Assembly (NCBI GenBank): GCA_963844205.1
Contig: CAWJNK010000013.1
Location: 186,001-250,000 of the forward strand
Length of the DNA: 64,000 bases
Origin: DASSUW01 sp963844205
GTDB taxonomy: Bacteria; Actinomycetota; Thermoleophilia; Solirubrobacterales; Solirubrobacteraceae
Reading direction: 5' to 3'
This document shows, in pieces, positions 1 to 7,439 of the stretch (position 1 is the first letter of the stretch; the number at the start of each line of letters is the position of its first letter). The notes beneath the pieces were generated by a model that searched no databases, was not told where the DNA came from, and saw only the letters and a program-made list of their open reading frames with translations. Position numbers and translations under genes: made by a program.

Positions 1-326
1 TCCTGTCGCTCGGCGTCTGGGGCCGCTTCCTGTACTTCTTCCTGCAGGGCGACGGCGCCGGCCACGTCCAGTCGCTGATCCTCGGCGCCGTGCTGTTCAA
101 CGCCGCGATGGTGCTCGCCGCGCTCGGCATCCTCGGCGACCTGCTGTCGGGCCAGCGGATCACGCTCCAGCGGATCTTCGAGCGCGTGCGCCGCGTCGAG
201 CTCGAGCTCGGCGTCCCGCCGTCGCACTACGAGCCCGGCTCGCCCGAGAGCGGCCAGGAGCCGACCACCGGTGCGCGCTCCGGCGGCCACGGGAAGACCG
301 AGGAACGTGAGGCGCTGAAGCTGTGA
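1..326 (+). CDS. Glycosyltransferase family 2, C-terminal part (5' truncated)
   Basis: The reading frame is open from the window edge (first full codon at base 3) to a TGA at 324-326. About 107 residues are visible. They contain two hydrophobic segments (FLYFFLQ..., then LILGAVLFNAAMVLAALGILGDLL), followed by RITLQRIFERVRRVELELG and a polar tail. This two-helix end with an amphipathic tail is typical of membrane-anchored GT2 enzymes of the polyprenyl-phosphate sugar transferase/GtrB type. The catalytic domain lies outside the window, so the assignment rests on the C-terminal pattern and on the neighbours. The stop overlaps the next GTG by four bases (GTGA), so the genes are probably co-translated. 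Confidence 0.6.
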   Translation, partial: LSLGVWGRFLYFFLQGDGAGHVQSLILGAVLFNAAMVLAALGILGDLLSGQRITLQRIFERVRRVELELGVPPSHYEPGSPESGQEPTTGARSGGHGKTEEREALKL

Positions 327-949
327 GCTCGACGATCACGCGCGACGCCGAGGGCACGGTCACCGGCAACACCTACGACAAGTACGGCTCCGACAACCCC
401 GTCGTGAAGCGGCTGATGGCGGGGTTCGAGCGGACGCTCGACGAGCTGTGGCGCCGCGCGGCGCCGCGCTCGATCCTCGACGTCGGCTGCGGCGAGGGCG
501 TGCTCACGCACAAGTGGGCCCAGCGGCTCGAAGGGCGCGTGGTCGGCATCGACCTCGAGGACCCCACGATCCAGGCCGAGTGGGCCAAGCGCCAGGCGCC
601 GAACCTCGCCTACCGTGTGATGAAGGCGGAGCGGCTGCCGTTCGCGGACGGCGAGTTCGGCCTCGCGTCCGCGATCGAGGTGCTCGAGCACGTGCCCGAC
701 CCCGAGCACACCGTGAGCGAGATGGCGCGCGTGGCGCGCGGCGGGCACCTGCTCGTGTCGGTCCCCCGCGAGCCGCTGTGGCGGGCGCTCAACATGGCGC
801 GCGGCGCGTACCTGCGCGACCTCGGGAACACGCCGGGCCACGTGAACCACTGGTCGAAGCGGAGCTTCGCGGGGTTGCTCTCGCGCCACGGCGAGGTCGT
901 TGAGACGCGATCTCCCTTCCCGTGGACCATGCTCCTCGTGCGTGTCTAG
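323..949 (+). CDS. Class I SAM-dependent methyltransferase
   Basis: This 208-residue protein has the Methyltransf_11 fold signatures. Motif I is ILDVGCGEG (about 51-59), an acidic end of strand 2 follows (VVGIDLED), then LPFADGEFGLASAIEVLEHVPDP, and a motif RGGHLLVSVPREPLW. The GTG start at 323 overlaps the stop of the upstream glycosyltransferase by four bases. The product is expected to be cytosolic and to methylate a small or lipid-linked substrate. Its place between a GT2 gene and a flippase gene suggests a sugar, lipid carrier or glycan terminus. The exact acceptor cannot be read from the sequence. Confidence 0.85.
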   Translation: MSSTITRDAEGTVTGNTYDKYGSDNPVVKRLMAGFERTLDELWRRAAPRSILDVGCGEGVLTHKWAQRLEGRVVGIDLEDPTIQAEWAKRQAPNLAYRVMKAERLPFADGEFGLASAIEVLEHVPDPEHTVSEMARVARGGHLLVSVPREPLWRALNMARGAYLRDLGNTPGHVNHWSKRSFAGLLSRHGEVVETRSPFPWTMLLVRV

Positions 950-2294
950 CACCGCCTCGTACGGGCGCGGCGCCCGCATCCTCTCGGTAGGGATCGCCAC
1001 CACTGGGCTGGTCACGTTCGCGTACTTCGCGCTGGCCAGCCACAGCCTCGACGAGGTCGACTACAAGGGCATCTCGGTCCTGTGGTCGGCGCTGTTCCTG
1101 ATCATCTCGATCATCTACCGGCCGGTCGAGCAGCTGCTCTCGCACACGATCTCGTCGCGCCGGGCGCAGGGCCACGAGGGCCATCCCCTGCGCGTCCCGC
1201 TGATCATCCAGGCAAGCACCGCGACGCTGTTCCTGGTGGCCGCGCTCGCCCTGCGCGAGCCGATCCAGGACGACGTGTTCGACGGCTCGGCGGAGCTCTA
1301 CTGGGTGCTGGTGGTGGCCGTGCTCGCCTACGCCGCGAGCTACTTCGCGCGCGGCTGGCTGGCCGGGCACCAGCGGTTCGGGCTCTACGGCGGCCTCGTG
1401 CTGCTGGAGTCCTGCTCGCGCTGCCTGTTCGCGGTGGCGGTGGCGATCGGGATCGCCGAGGGCCAGGGAGCGGTCGCCCTCGGCATCGCGGCCGCCCCGC
1501 TGGTGTCGCTGCTCGTCGTACCGTGGGCGATCGAGCGTCGCGGCGGCGGTGCGGGCGAGCGGGGCTCGATGCGCGAGGGCGCCGGGTTCGCGGGCGCCGT
1601 GCTGGCGATCATGGTCGCCGAGCAGGCGCTGCTCAACGGCCCGGTGCTGGCCGTCGACGCCACGGCGGCCGACGCCGCGCTCGCCGGCTTCGTGTTCAAC
1701 GTCCTGCTCATCACCCGCGCGCCGCTCCAGCTCTTCCAGGCGATCCAGACCTCGCTGCTGCCGCATTTGAGCGGCCTCGCCGCGACGGGTGGCGGGGCGG
1801 AGTTCCGGCACGCCATCCGCGTCACCGTGCTCGCGATCGCGGGCTTCACGGCGCTCGTCGTGCTCGCGCTCGGCCTCGTCGGCCCGTGGGCGATGGGCGT
1901 CCTGTTCGGCGGCGACTTCGACTACGCCCGCGGCGGCCTGGTCCTCGTCGGCCTCGGCATGGGCTTCCACCTGACGGCGGGCACGCTGAACCAGGCCGCG
2001 CTCGCCCGCCGGCGCGGCGCCCAGGCCGCCGCCGCGTGGCTCGCGTCCGCGGTGCTGTTCCTGGCGTGGCTCGTGCTGTCGCCGCTCGACGACCAGCTGC
2101 TGGCGGTGGAGCTCGGCTACTGCGCGACCACCGCGCTGCTGGCCGCCGCGCTGTGGGCTATCGAAGCCGGCGCAGCTGTGCCTGGAGCGTCCGCAGCGAC
2201 GGCCGGGTCTCGCCCCTCCGGCCGATCAGCGCCGAGTCCCACCGCGGGCGACGCTCCCTCGGCGGCATCCACTGATACACGTAGATCCGGGTGA
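942..2294 (+). CDS. Polysaccharide/lipid flippase-like membrane protein (MATE/Wzx-like)
   Basis: About 450 residues with roughly 12-14 hydrophobic helices (ILSVGIATTGLVTFAYFAL at the N-terminus, LWSALFLIISIIY, TATLFLVAALAL and so on). This is the pattern of the MVF superfamily that moves lipid-linked glycans across the membrane. I chose the GTG at 942 because it overlaps the methyltransferase stop (TAG 947-949) and gives MSSTASYGRG, which leads directly into helix 1; the longer frame from 900 lies inside the previous gene. The last ~45 residues after ALWAIEAGA are low-complexity and overlap the 3' end of the convergent glycoside hydrolase gene by 137 bases, so the true C-terminal part is uncertain. 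Confidence 0.75.
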   Translation: MSSTASYGRGARILSVGIATTGLVTFAYFALASHSLDEVDYKGISVLWSALFLIISIIYRPVEQLLSHTISSRRAQGHEGHPLRVPLIIQASTATLFLVAALALREPIQDDVFDGSAELYWVLVVAVLAYAASYFARGWLAGHQRFGLYGGLVLLESCSRCLFAVAVAIGIAEGQGAVALGIAAAPLVSLLVVPWAIERRGGGAGERGSMREGAGFAGAVLAIMVAEQALLNGPVLAVDATAADAALAGFVFNVLLITRAPLQLFQAIQTSLLPHLSGLAATGGGAEFRHAIRVTVLAIAGFTALVVLALGLVGPWAMGVLFGGDFDYARGGLVLVGLGMGFHLTAGTLNQAALARRRGAQAAAAWLASAVLFLAWLVLSPLDDQLLAVELGYCATTALLAAALWAIEAGAAVPGASAATAGSRPSGRSAPSPTAGDAPSAASTDTRRSG

Positions 2295-3060
2295 TCCGCT
2301 TCCGGTTGAGCTTGGCCAGCCTGAAGATGTTGCGGATCGCGCGGACCGCGTTCTTCTGGTTGTAGCGGGAAACCCGGCGCCCGTCGACGTAGCGGTTGAC
2401 GATGCCGCCGGTCTCGCTGAACCAGATCTGGCCGCGCGTGATGCGCAGCAGCTCGCGCGTGCCGGTCGTGCGGTGGCGGTTCGCGTCGATGTGGTTGTGG
2501 ATGCTCCAGATCCGCACCGGGAAGCGCGCCGCCTTCTTGAAGCGCTTGATCCAGCTCGTCATGTTCGGCGCGTCGAGCACCGACGGGGCCGAGATCGTGC
2601 ACTCCGGGCACGTGCGGCGCATCGCGTCGTAGTACCGGGCCGCGAGGTTCGGCTTGTTCCAGACCGGCTGGGTCCCGTGATTGGCCTCGTTCCAGGTCTG
2701 GAACGTGCGCAGCTCGGGATAGCGGCGGCGCAGCGCCCGGAACTCGCGGATGAACTGCAGCCGCGACGGGGCCCTCAGCTCCCTGCCCTTCCGGCGCGAG
2801 TGGCCGAACGTGATCATCACCTTCGCGCCGACCTGGCGGGCCCACCACATGTAGTTGTCGAGCTCCGCCTCCTCCCAGTTGTTGCGCCGTAGCGCGTCCC
2901 ACGACAGGACGTAGCGGACGTCGGGCCGCTTGAGCGCCAGCCAGCGCTTGTCGTGGAAGAAGGCCGCGTTCTGCTCGCCGATGCCGACCGTGAGCTTGGC
3001 CGACGCCGGCGCGGCGAGGGCAAGGACGAAGGCGATGGTGAGAACGACGGTGCGGGTCAC
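2158..3060 (-). CDS. Secreted clan GH-A glycoside hydrolase-like protein
   Basis: 300 residues. A signal peptide (TVVLTIAFVLALAAPASA, residues 4-21) is followed by a TIM-barrel-like domain. Two clan GH-A landmarks are visible: TWNEANH with the presumed acid/base Glu125, and IWFSETGG with the presumed nucleophile Glu216, at strand 4 and strand 7 positions. The body is rich in Trp, Arg and Asn, as in GH39/GH5-like enzymes, but I cannot name the substrate. It is expected to be exported and to act on a glycan. It lies convergent to the flippase gene and upstream of nothing else in its own direction, and the SQD1-like gene ends 63 bases before its GTG. Confidence 0.75.
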   Translation of the reverse strand: MTRTVVLTIAFVLALAAPASAKLTVGIGEQNAAFFHDKRWLALKRPDVRYVLSWDALRRNNWEEAELDNYMWWARQVGAKVMITFGHSRRKGRELRAPSRLQFIREFRALRRRYPELRTFQTWNEANHGTQPVWNKPNLAARYYDAMRRTCPECTISAPSVLDAPNMTSWIKRFKKAARFPVRIWSIHNHIDANRHRTTGTRELLRITRGQIWFSETGGIVNRYVDGRRVSRYNQKNAVRAIRNIFRLAKLNRKRITRIYVYQWMPPRERRPRWDSALIGRRGETRPSLRTLQAQLRRLR

Positions 3061-3123
3061 GAGAAGTAGGAAGTCGTGCGGCTCCGGAAAGTTGCGCCTG
3101 GGTTCGTGGACTGACCTCGGCCC

Positions 3124-4329
3124 CTACGCGTGGGTGGCGGCCGCAGCCGAGAGCTGGTCGGCGTTCGCCTCGGCCTCGCCGGGGCGCCACTGGGTCTTGG
3201 GGGCGATGGCACGCGAGATCACGCGGTCGCGATGGCGGTCGATGGTGGCGAGCATGGACCGGACGAGCTCCTCGCCCAGGTAGTGCGGCTTGAGGCCGAG
3301 CTCGCGCAGCTTGGTGTTCGCCGCGTTGTAGTAATGCTCCTCCTGCTCGACGCGCGGGTTGTCGAAATGCTCGATGTCGACGTGGTAACCGAGCTCGGCG
3401 CCCGCCCGCTGCGCGAGCTCGGCGAGCTCGAGCACGGTGAACTGCTCCGTGAACTGGTTGAAGACCCGGAACTCGCCACCCTGCGCGGGGTTGGTGACGG
3501 CCAGCTCGACGCACTGCAGCGTGTCGCGGATGTTGAGGAAGCCGCGGGTCTGGCCGCCCTTGCCATAGACGGTGAGCGGGTGCCCGATCACCGCCTGCAC
3601 GCAGAAGCGGTTGAGCGCGGTGCCGAAGATCTCGTCGTAGTCGAAGCGCGTGCAGAGCCGCTCGTCGAGCGCGGTCTCCTCGGTCTCGATCCCGTACACG
3701 ACGCCCTGATTGAGGTCGGTCGCGCGGAGGCCCCAGATGCGACAGGCGAAGTGGATGTTGTGCGAGTCGTGGACCTTCGAGAGGTGGTACAGCGACCCGG
3801 GCATCTTCGGGAACGGCAGCACGTCGGTGCGGCCCTTGTGGTTGATCTCGATGAAGCCCTCTTCGATGTCGATATTGGGCGTCCCGTACTCGCCCATCGT
3901 CCCGAGCTTGACGAGATGGCACTCGGGCACGCGGTCGCGCATCGACCACAGCAGGTTGAGGTTGCCGATCACGTTCGTCTGCTGCGTCTCGACGGCGTGG
4001 CGGCGCGAGAGCATCGAGTACGGGGCGGAGGGCTGCTCGCCGTAGTGGACGATCGTGTCCGGCAGCACCTCGGCGACCACGCGGTCGAGGAACTCGCCGT
4101 CCTCGATGTTGCCGACGAACGCGTGGATGTCGCGACCGGAGACCTCCCGCCACGCGTCGATGCGGTCGGCGAGGCCGCTGATCGGGGTCAGCGAATCGGT
4201 CCCGTGCTCGTGATGCCAGCGGCGGCGGGCGAAGTTGTCGACGATGAACACGTCGTGACCGCGGGCAGAGAAGCGCATGGCCGTGGGCCAGCCCAGGTAC
4301 CCATCGCCGCCGAGGATCAAGATTCGCAT
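3124..4329 (-). CDS. sqd1: UDP-sulfoquinovose synthase (SQD1-type epimerase)
   Basis: 401 residues of an extended short-chain dehydrogenase/reductase. The NAD-binding motif is ILGGDGYLGW near the start. Thr144 (LGTMGEYGT), Tyr181 and Lys185 (YHLSK) form the catalytic set. The stretches DIEEGFIEINHKGRTD, SKVHDSHNIHF and RATDLNQGVVYG closely follow plant and bacterial SQD1. Known enzymes convert UDP-glucose and sulfite to UDP-sulfoquinovose for sulfolipid or sulfonated glycans. I chose the ATG at 4329 because it gives MRILILGG; the frame stays open upstream only as a shadow of the neighbour. The gene follows a GT39 gene (11 bases), and no SQD2-type glycosyltransferase is seen in the window. Confidence 0.9.
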   Translation of the reverse strand: MRILILGGDGYLGWPTAMRFSARGHDVFIVDNFARRRWHHEHGTDSLTPISGLADRIDAWREVSGRDIHAFVGNIEDGEFLDRVVAEVLPDTIVHYGEQPSAPYSMLSRRHAVETQQTNVIGNLNLLWSMRDRVPECHLVKLGTMGEYGTPNIDIEEGFIEINHKGRTDVLPFPKMPGSLYHLSKVHDSHNIHFACRIWGLRATDLNQGVVYGIETEETALDERLCTRFDYDEIFGTALNRFCVQAVIGHPLTVYGKGGQTRGFLNIRDTLQCVELAVTNPAQGGEFRVFNQFTEQFTVLELAELAQRAGAELGYHVDIEHFDNPRVEQEEHYYNAANTKLRELGLKPHYLGEELVRSMLATIDRHRDRVISRAIAPKTQWRPGEAEANADQLSAAAATHA

Positions 4330-4340
4330 GGCGGGGCAGC

Positions 4341-5678
4341 CTAGCGGCTCGCCAGGCGGCCCCTGACCCGCTGGACCGCCCACGCGACGGTCACACCGGC
4401 CAGCGCCATGACCAGCGGCATGAGCGTCACGTTGCGCCGCGTGCCGGCCAGAAGCAGGCCGCCGAGGACGGTCACGCCGAGCAGCAGCAGCCCGATCAGC
4501 ACCACCTCCCACCGCCGCCGCACGGCGAGCAGGACGAGCCCGATCAGGCCGAGTGCGAGCACGGTGAACTGGAAGACCGTCCCGTAGGTCGAGCGCCCGG
4601 CCGCGCCCGAGCCGTGCCACATGTGCCACATCTTGCCGCCCACCATCGAAGCGAAGTCGAGCGGCTGCTCGGTGAGGTAGCGCTGCGCGTTCTCGCGGCC
4701 GATCTTCTGCAGCGCGGCGTCGCGCTCCAGGTCCGGGTACTTCGCCGCGACCCGGTTCAGCAGCGGCGTCATCGAGATGCGGCTGAGCTCGGTCGCCGGG
4801 ATGTTCTCGCGCCCCTCGTACCGCCTGAGCAGCTCGCGCTTGACGTCCAGGTGCAGGCCGTTCCCGGGCAGATAGGTGCCGATGAACAGCGCCTTGCCGC
4901 CGCCGGTGCTGATCGGGATGAAGCGACCCTCGACGCGGGAGACGTGCGCGGTCCACGGCACGATCGGGAGCGCGAACGCGAGCGCCAGGACGCCGCCGGC
5001 CACGACCCCGCGCCGCCACCCCGCGGTCCTTGCGCCGCGCACGAAGGCGAGCGGCGCGAACACGAGCACGAACGCGAGGTACTCCGGTCGTGCGAACGCC
5101 GTCAGGCCCAACAGCACGCCGGGCGCCGCCCACGCTGCCCAGTGTCGTCCTCGGTCGCCGGCCCAGAAGAAGCTCAGCACCGCTCCCGCCAGCGTGAGCG
5201 TGGCCAGCGGCTCGCTCATCAGCTTCCCCGTGAAGAAGATCGTCACGGGATAGATCGCGAACAGCCCGGCCGCGGCCAGGCCCGCCACCGGCCCAGCCAG
5301 TCGCCTGCCGATCAGGTACACGAGCACGATCGTCAGCGCACCCAGGAGCGCGACCACCAGCCGGACGGCGCCGGGATGGACCCCGCCGGTGAGGTAGTAG
5401 ATCCCGGCGTACAACAGCGGCGCCCCCGGTGACCAGTCGTACGGGCTCGACGCCCCGGGCAGCGCGAAGCGCTGGTGCTCGTAGAGCTGCTCGGCGACCG
5501 AGGCGTAGACCGCCGAGTCCGTCCCCGGCCGCACGTCGAGCGGCTCGAGCGCCGACTCCACGCGCAGCGCGAGCCCGAGCACGACGATCGCGGCCAGCGC
5601 GACCAGCACGACCCGGCCGTGCCGGTCGGCGAGGCCGGCGGCCCAGGTCCGCGGCGTCGTGGCCGTGATCGCCGTCAC
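4341..5678 (-). CDS. Membrane glycosyltransferase, GT39/ArnT-like (paralog B)
   Basis: 445 residues. A short cytosolic N-terminus is followed by a first helix (VVLVALAAIVVLGLALRV) and a large loop with an acidic site (RPGTDSAVYAS), then multiple helices. This is the layout of PMT/ArnT enzymes that use polyprenyl-phosphate sugars on the outer face of the membrane. Shared stretches with the upstream gene (SPYDWSPGAPLLYAGIYYLT, TGGGKALFIGTYLPGNG, RNVTLMPLVM) show that the two are tandem duplicates. The GTG at 5678 overlaps the upstream TGA by four bases, so they form a translationally coupled pair. The acceptor is unknown; the neighbours suggest a surface glycolipid. Confidence 0.8.
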   Translation of the reverse strand: MTAITATTPRTWAAGLADRHGRVVLVALAAIVVLGLALRVESALEPLDVRPGTDSAVYASVAEQLYEHQRFALPGASSPYDWSPGAPLLYAGIYYLTGGVHPGAVRLVVALLGALTIVLVYLIGRRLAGPVAGLAAAGLFAIYPVTIFFTGKLMSEPLATLTLAGAVLSFFWAGDRGRHWAAWAAPGVLLGLTAFARPEYLAFVLVFAPLAFVRGARTAGWRRGVVAGGVLALAFALPIVPWTAHVSRVEGRFIPISTGGGKALFIGTYLPGNGLHLDVKRELLRRYEGRENIPATELSRISMTPLLNRVAAKYPDLERDAALQKIGRENAQRYLTEQPLDFASMVGGKMWHMWHGSGAAGRSTYGTVFQFTVLALGLIGLVLLAVRRRWEVVLIGLLLLGVTVLGGLLLAGTRRNVTLMPLVMALAGVTVAWAVQRVRGRLASR

Positions 5679-7009
5679 GGGTCGAGCCTCGGCTGCAGCC
5701 CGCGCGTCTGCAGCACCGCCCGCACGTACACCACGACGCTCACCAGCCCCGTCGACGCGAGCGTCATCACCAGGGGCATCAGCGCGAGGTTGCGCCGCGG
5801 CGCGGCGAGGACGATGCCGGAGAACACGGTGAGGCCGAGGATGAGGCCGCCGAGCAGCAGCGCCTCGAAGCGGCGGCGGATCGCCAGGATCACCAGCCCG
5901 ACCACCGCGAAGGCGAGGATGAGGATCTGCAGCACGACCGCGGCCGGGGCGAGCATCGCGCCGCTCGAGCCGCGCCACATCCAGCGCATCTTGTCGGCCA
6001 TCATGCGCGCCACCGCCACGGGCTGCTCGCGGATGTAGCGACTGAGGTTCTCGCGGCCGATGCGGTTCAGCGCCGCGTCGCGCGGCAGCTCCGGGTAGCG
6101 CGCGGCGACGCGATCGAGCAGCGGCTCCATCGGCTGGCGCGCGCGCTGCTCGGGCGTGACGTCGCGCATGCCGAGGTAGCGCTCCATCAGCTCTATCTTC
6201 ACGCGGTCGTGGATGCCGTCGCCGGGCAGGTAGGAGCCGATGAAGAGCGCCTTGCCGGCGCCGGTGGTGACCGGCACGAACCGCCCCTCCTCGCTCGACA
6301 CGTGGATCGCCCACGGCGCGATCGGAGCCGCGAAGGCGGCGGCGCAGATCGCGCCCGCCGCGACGCCGGAGCGCATCCCGCGGTCGAAGGCGACCTTGAC
6401 GAGCGCCAGCAGCGCGAGGGCGATCCCGAACAGCAGGTACTCCGGCCGCACCAGCGCGCTCGCGCCGATCAGCGCGCCCGGCGCGAGCCACGCCCACAGG
6501 CTGCGTTTCTCGAGCGCCCACAGGAACGCCAGCACCGCGCCGGGGACGAGCACCTCCGCCAGCGGCTCGCTCAGCAGCCGCCCCGTGTTGAACACGAACG
6601 CCGGGTAGGTGGCGGCGAGCAGCGCCGCCACGAGCCCGGCCACCGCGCCGCTCAGCCGGCGGCCGAGCAGGTAGCAGATGACGATCGTGACGAGGCCGAG
6701 CAGCGCGATCGCCAGCCGCCCGAGGCCCGGATGCACGCCGCCGGTGACGTAGTAGATCCCGGCGTAGAACAGCGGCGCGCCGGGCGACCAGTCGTACGGC
6801 GCGTCGGAGCCCGGCACGGCGAACTGCTGGTCCGTGTAGACCAGGGCGGCGATGCGCTCGTAGCGGGCCGCGTCGGCTCCCTGGTAGGAGGAGTCGATCG
6901 GGTCGTAGACCCCGATCAGCCGCAGGCCGAGGCCCAGCGCGAGGATGACGCCGAGCAGCACGAGGACGACGCCGCCGTGGCGCTCGGGCAGCGTCCGGAT
7001 ACGCCCCAT
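5675..7009 (-). CDS. Membrane glycosyltransferase, GT39/ArnT-like (paralog A)
   Basis: 444 residues with about ten or more hydrophobic helices, beginning GGVVLVLLGVILALGLGLRLIG. The first extracytoplasmic loop carries acidic residues (YQGADAARYERIA), matching the catalytic loop of GT-C fold PMT/ArnT enzymes. It is paralogous to the next gene along its whole length (APYDWSPGAPLFYAGIYYVT, GAGKALFIGSYLPGDG). It starts the operon toward sqd1. A TAGAAT box at 7017-7022 lies seven bases before the ATG and overlaps the stop of the preceding gene, so the glycan operon may begin here with a leaderless transcript. Confidence 0.8.
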   Translation of the reverse strand: MGRIRTLPERHGGVVLVLLGVILALGLGLRLIGVYDPIDSSYQGADAARYERIAALVYTDQQFAVPGSDAPYDWSPGAPLFYAGIYYVTGGVHPGLGRLAIALLGLVTIVICYLLGRRLSGAVAGLVAALLAATYPAFVFNTGRLLSEPLAEVLVPGAVLAFLWALEKRSLWAWLAPGALIGASALVRPEYLLFGIALALLALVKVAFDRGMRSGVAAGAICAAAFAAPIAPWAIHVSSEEGRFVPVTTGAGKALFIGSYLPGDGIHDRVKIELMERYLGMRDVTPEQRARQPMEPLLDRVAARYPELPRDAALNRIGRENLSRYIREQPVAVARMMADKMRWMWRGSSGAMLAPAAVVLQILILAFAVVGLVILAIRRRFEALLLGGLILGLTVFSGIVLAAPRRNLALMPLVMTLASTGLVSVVVYVRAVLQTRGLQPRLDP

Positions 7010-7016
7010 CCGCTCG

Positions 7017-7022
7017 ATTCTA
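7017..7022 (-). promoter_or_regulatory. Putative leaderless -10 box for the GT39 operon
   Basis: TAGAAT on the minus strand, seven bases upstream of the ATG at 7009. TANNNT at this distance is the common arrangement for leaderless transcripts in actinobacteria. The TAG is at the same time the stop codon of the upstream small gene. No clear -35 was identified. Confidence 0.4.
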
Positions 7023-7439
7023 GGAGCCTGTGTGGATACCGCCCTGGCCGACGTTGATGTCGCCGCCGGCGGCCACGCCGCCGCGGTCGGCGACCACGAC
7101 GACGGCGCCGTTGTCGGCCATGATCCCGGCGCGGCGGCCGTCCTCGAGCATCTCCGCGAGCTCGGCCGCGAGATCCGGATCGTCGGCGACCAGCTTGCGC
7201 AGCTGGAGCTGGAGCGCCGACCGGGCGAGCTCGTCGTCGGGCGCCGTCGCGACGTCCTCCGTGGCCTCGCGCGCGGCCTCCTTCTCCTCCACCTTCGGGC
7301 GCAGCTTCCCCCACAGCGCCTGGGCGCGCTTCCACGCCGCCGCCCCGAAGCGCTCGATGGCCGCGTCCGCCGCCTGCTCGCCCTTCTTGAGCAGGTACGG
7401 CAGGAACGGCGCCAGGAACGTGGTCAAGATCGCCTCCAC
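7020..7439 (-). CDS. Small partner protein of the STAND NTPase (function unknown)
   Basis: 139 residues starting at GTG 7439, chosen because AGGAGGT lies six bases upstream (7446-7452, inside the end of the NTPase gene). The N-terminus has a short hydrophobic segment (AILTTFLAPFLPYLL), then a charged, probably helical region (KLRPKVEEKEAAREATED ... LQLRKLVADDPDLAAELAEML). The C-terminus has a Gly/Val tail with ADRGGVAAGGD at 117-127, nearly identical to ADRGAVAAGRD at residues 8-18 of the adjacent STAND NTPase. I know no function for it. The gene overlaps the NTPase gene by 16 bases, so the two are surely made together. The shared tail motif suggests the two proteins meet through it. Confidence 0.7.
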   Translation of the reverse strand: MEAILTTFLAPFLPYLLKKGEQAADAAIERFGAAAWKRAQALWGKLRPKVEEKEAAREATEDVATAPDDELARSALQLQLRKLVADDPDLAAELAEMLEDGRRAGIMADNGAVVVVADRGGVAAGGDINVGQGGIHTGS